From the NCBI RefSeq assembly GCF_024756235.1, contig NZ_JANUGY010000001.1, forward strand, positions 496,001 through 560,000: a stretch of 64,000 nt of DNA. Reading direction: 5' to 3'. The position numbers and the translations under genes are program-made. Under the pieces are notes generated by a model, which worked only from the letters and a program-made list of their open reading frames with translations, did no database searches and was not told where the DNA came from. The stretch comes from Massilia kyonggiensis (lineage in GTDB: Bacteria; Pseudomonadota; Gammaproteobacteria; Burkholderiales; Burkholderiaceae_D). Below, one piece after another: positions 63,638 through 64,000 of this stretch; position 1 is the stretch's first letter, and every line of letters starts with the position of its first letter.

Positions 63638-64000
63638 GTCGGCGCTTCCAGATTCCAGCCGCGGATCCGGTTCCAGTCTGGGTGGTGCAGCCACAGGCGG
63701 TTGGCGTAGACGAAGGGCACGCATTCGAGCGGCCGCGCGAGGCGCGCCACTTCGTCCAGGATCACGTTGCGCCGGCCGATCCACTCCACCGTGGTGCGGG
63801 CGATCACGCGGTTGGCCAGCGCCTCTTCGGCGCGGCCGGTGTATTTGTGGAAGCGCAGCACGAGCCCGCTGGGCTGGCTGCGGTTATTGTTGAAGCTGCG
63901 CAGCAGCGGCAGGACGAGGGAATCGTCCTCGTGCTGGTCCTCGACGTGCTCGCCGGACCACGGTTCGTCGACGACGGGATGGCCGCGCCGGAACAGCAGA
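63634..64000 (-). CDS. Unidentified protein, C-terminal part (runs off right edge)
   Basis: The frame is open from the right edge to a stop at 63634, giving about 121 C-terminal residues. They include HEDDSLVLPLLRSFNNNRSQ, LVLRFHKYTGRAEEALANRV and VPFVYANRLWLHHPDWNRIR. No family recognised; no membrane helix or signal is visible in this part. It overlaps the VWA-like gene by 4 bp and so belongs to the same translationally coupled cluster. An internal ATG at 63861 is not a likely start because the open frame continues with similar composition. Confidence 0.7.
   Translation of the reverse strand, partial: LLFRRGHPVVDEPWSGEHVEDQHEDDSLVLPLLRSFNNNRSQPSGLVLRFHKYTGRAEEALANRVIARTTVEWIGRRNVILDEVARLARPLECVPFVYANRLWLHHPDWNRIRGWNLEAPT

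Overview
The window is about 64 kb of high-GC bacterial chromosome, almost fully coding, with no rRNA, tRNA, CRISPR or intact insertion sequence that I can see. Several things point to a betaproteobacterium of the Massilia/Duganella type (Oxalobacteraceae). These are the large TonB-dependent receptors (TBDTs) with a shared KLSPVAAGC signal-peptide segment, a phasin, a glucokinase/RpiR fusion and many two-component systems. This placement is inference from gene content, not a database result.

The left half (1-22.7 kb) mixes carbohydrate and regulatory genes. A pullulanase cut off by the left edge faces a LytS/LytTR-type two-component pair. An AraC regulator diverges from a fabF-type ketosynthase, with a 15-bp direct repeat between them. 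Next come a DMT exporter and a glucokinase-RpiR fusion, then an MHS-family transporter diverging from a DctB/FixJ-like two-component system. A minus-strand operon (20.5 to 14.7 kb) carries a sugar MFS carrier, phosphoglucomutase, a secreted alpha-amylase and a secreted alpha/beta hydrolase. A short transposon-like element with doubled GGGGTCAGAGCAC ends separates it from a DEAD-box helicase.

The centre (22.8-41.3 kb) is an alpha-glucan uptake and degradation locus. On the minus strand, two modules each pair a TBDT with a flavin-dependent tryptophan-halogenase-like protein, followed by a third TBDT. Each module has a strong intrinsic terminator between receptor and halogenase-like gene. Divergent from them is an operon for a secreted cyclomaltodextrinase-type GH13 enzyme, a six-hairpin glucosidase and a secreted esterase. 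The 529-bp divergent region and the other TBDT promoters share TGTAnnAAAACTAGA elements, and two copies of TTGTAKTCGMGCTACAA also lie there. Together they look like one regulon. The likely flow is extracellular cleavage, TonB import, the MFS carrier, then Glk and Pgm.

The right part (41.3-57.1 kb) holds two GNAT acetyltransferases, a cytosine-deaminase-like amidohydrolase, a phasin and a heterodimeric ABC exporter. These are followed by a TPR-GGDEF diguanylate cyclase and a coupled operon of a metallophosphoesterase lipoprotein, a di-haem peroxidase and a small lipoprotein. A LysR regulator diverges from a PACE-family efflux gene, and a berberine-bridge-type oxidase follows.

The right end (57.1-64 kb, minus strand) is the least understood region. 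It is a tightly coupled cluster of a gene cut by the edge, a VWA-like secreted membrane protein, a three-helix membrane protein, a 1241-residue tubulin-like GTPase homologue ending in a GYF_2-like domain, and a zinc-ribbon membrane protein. It is the best candidate here for a poorly described system.
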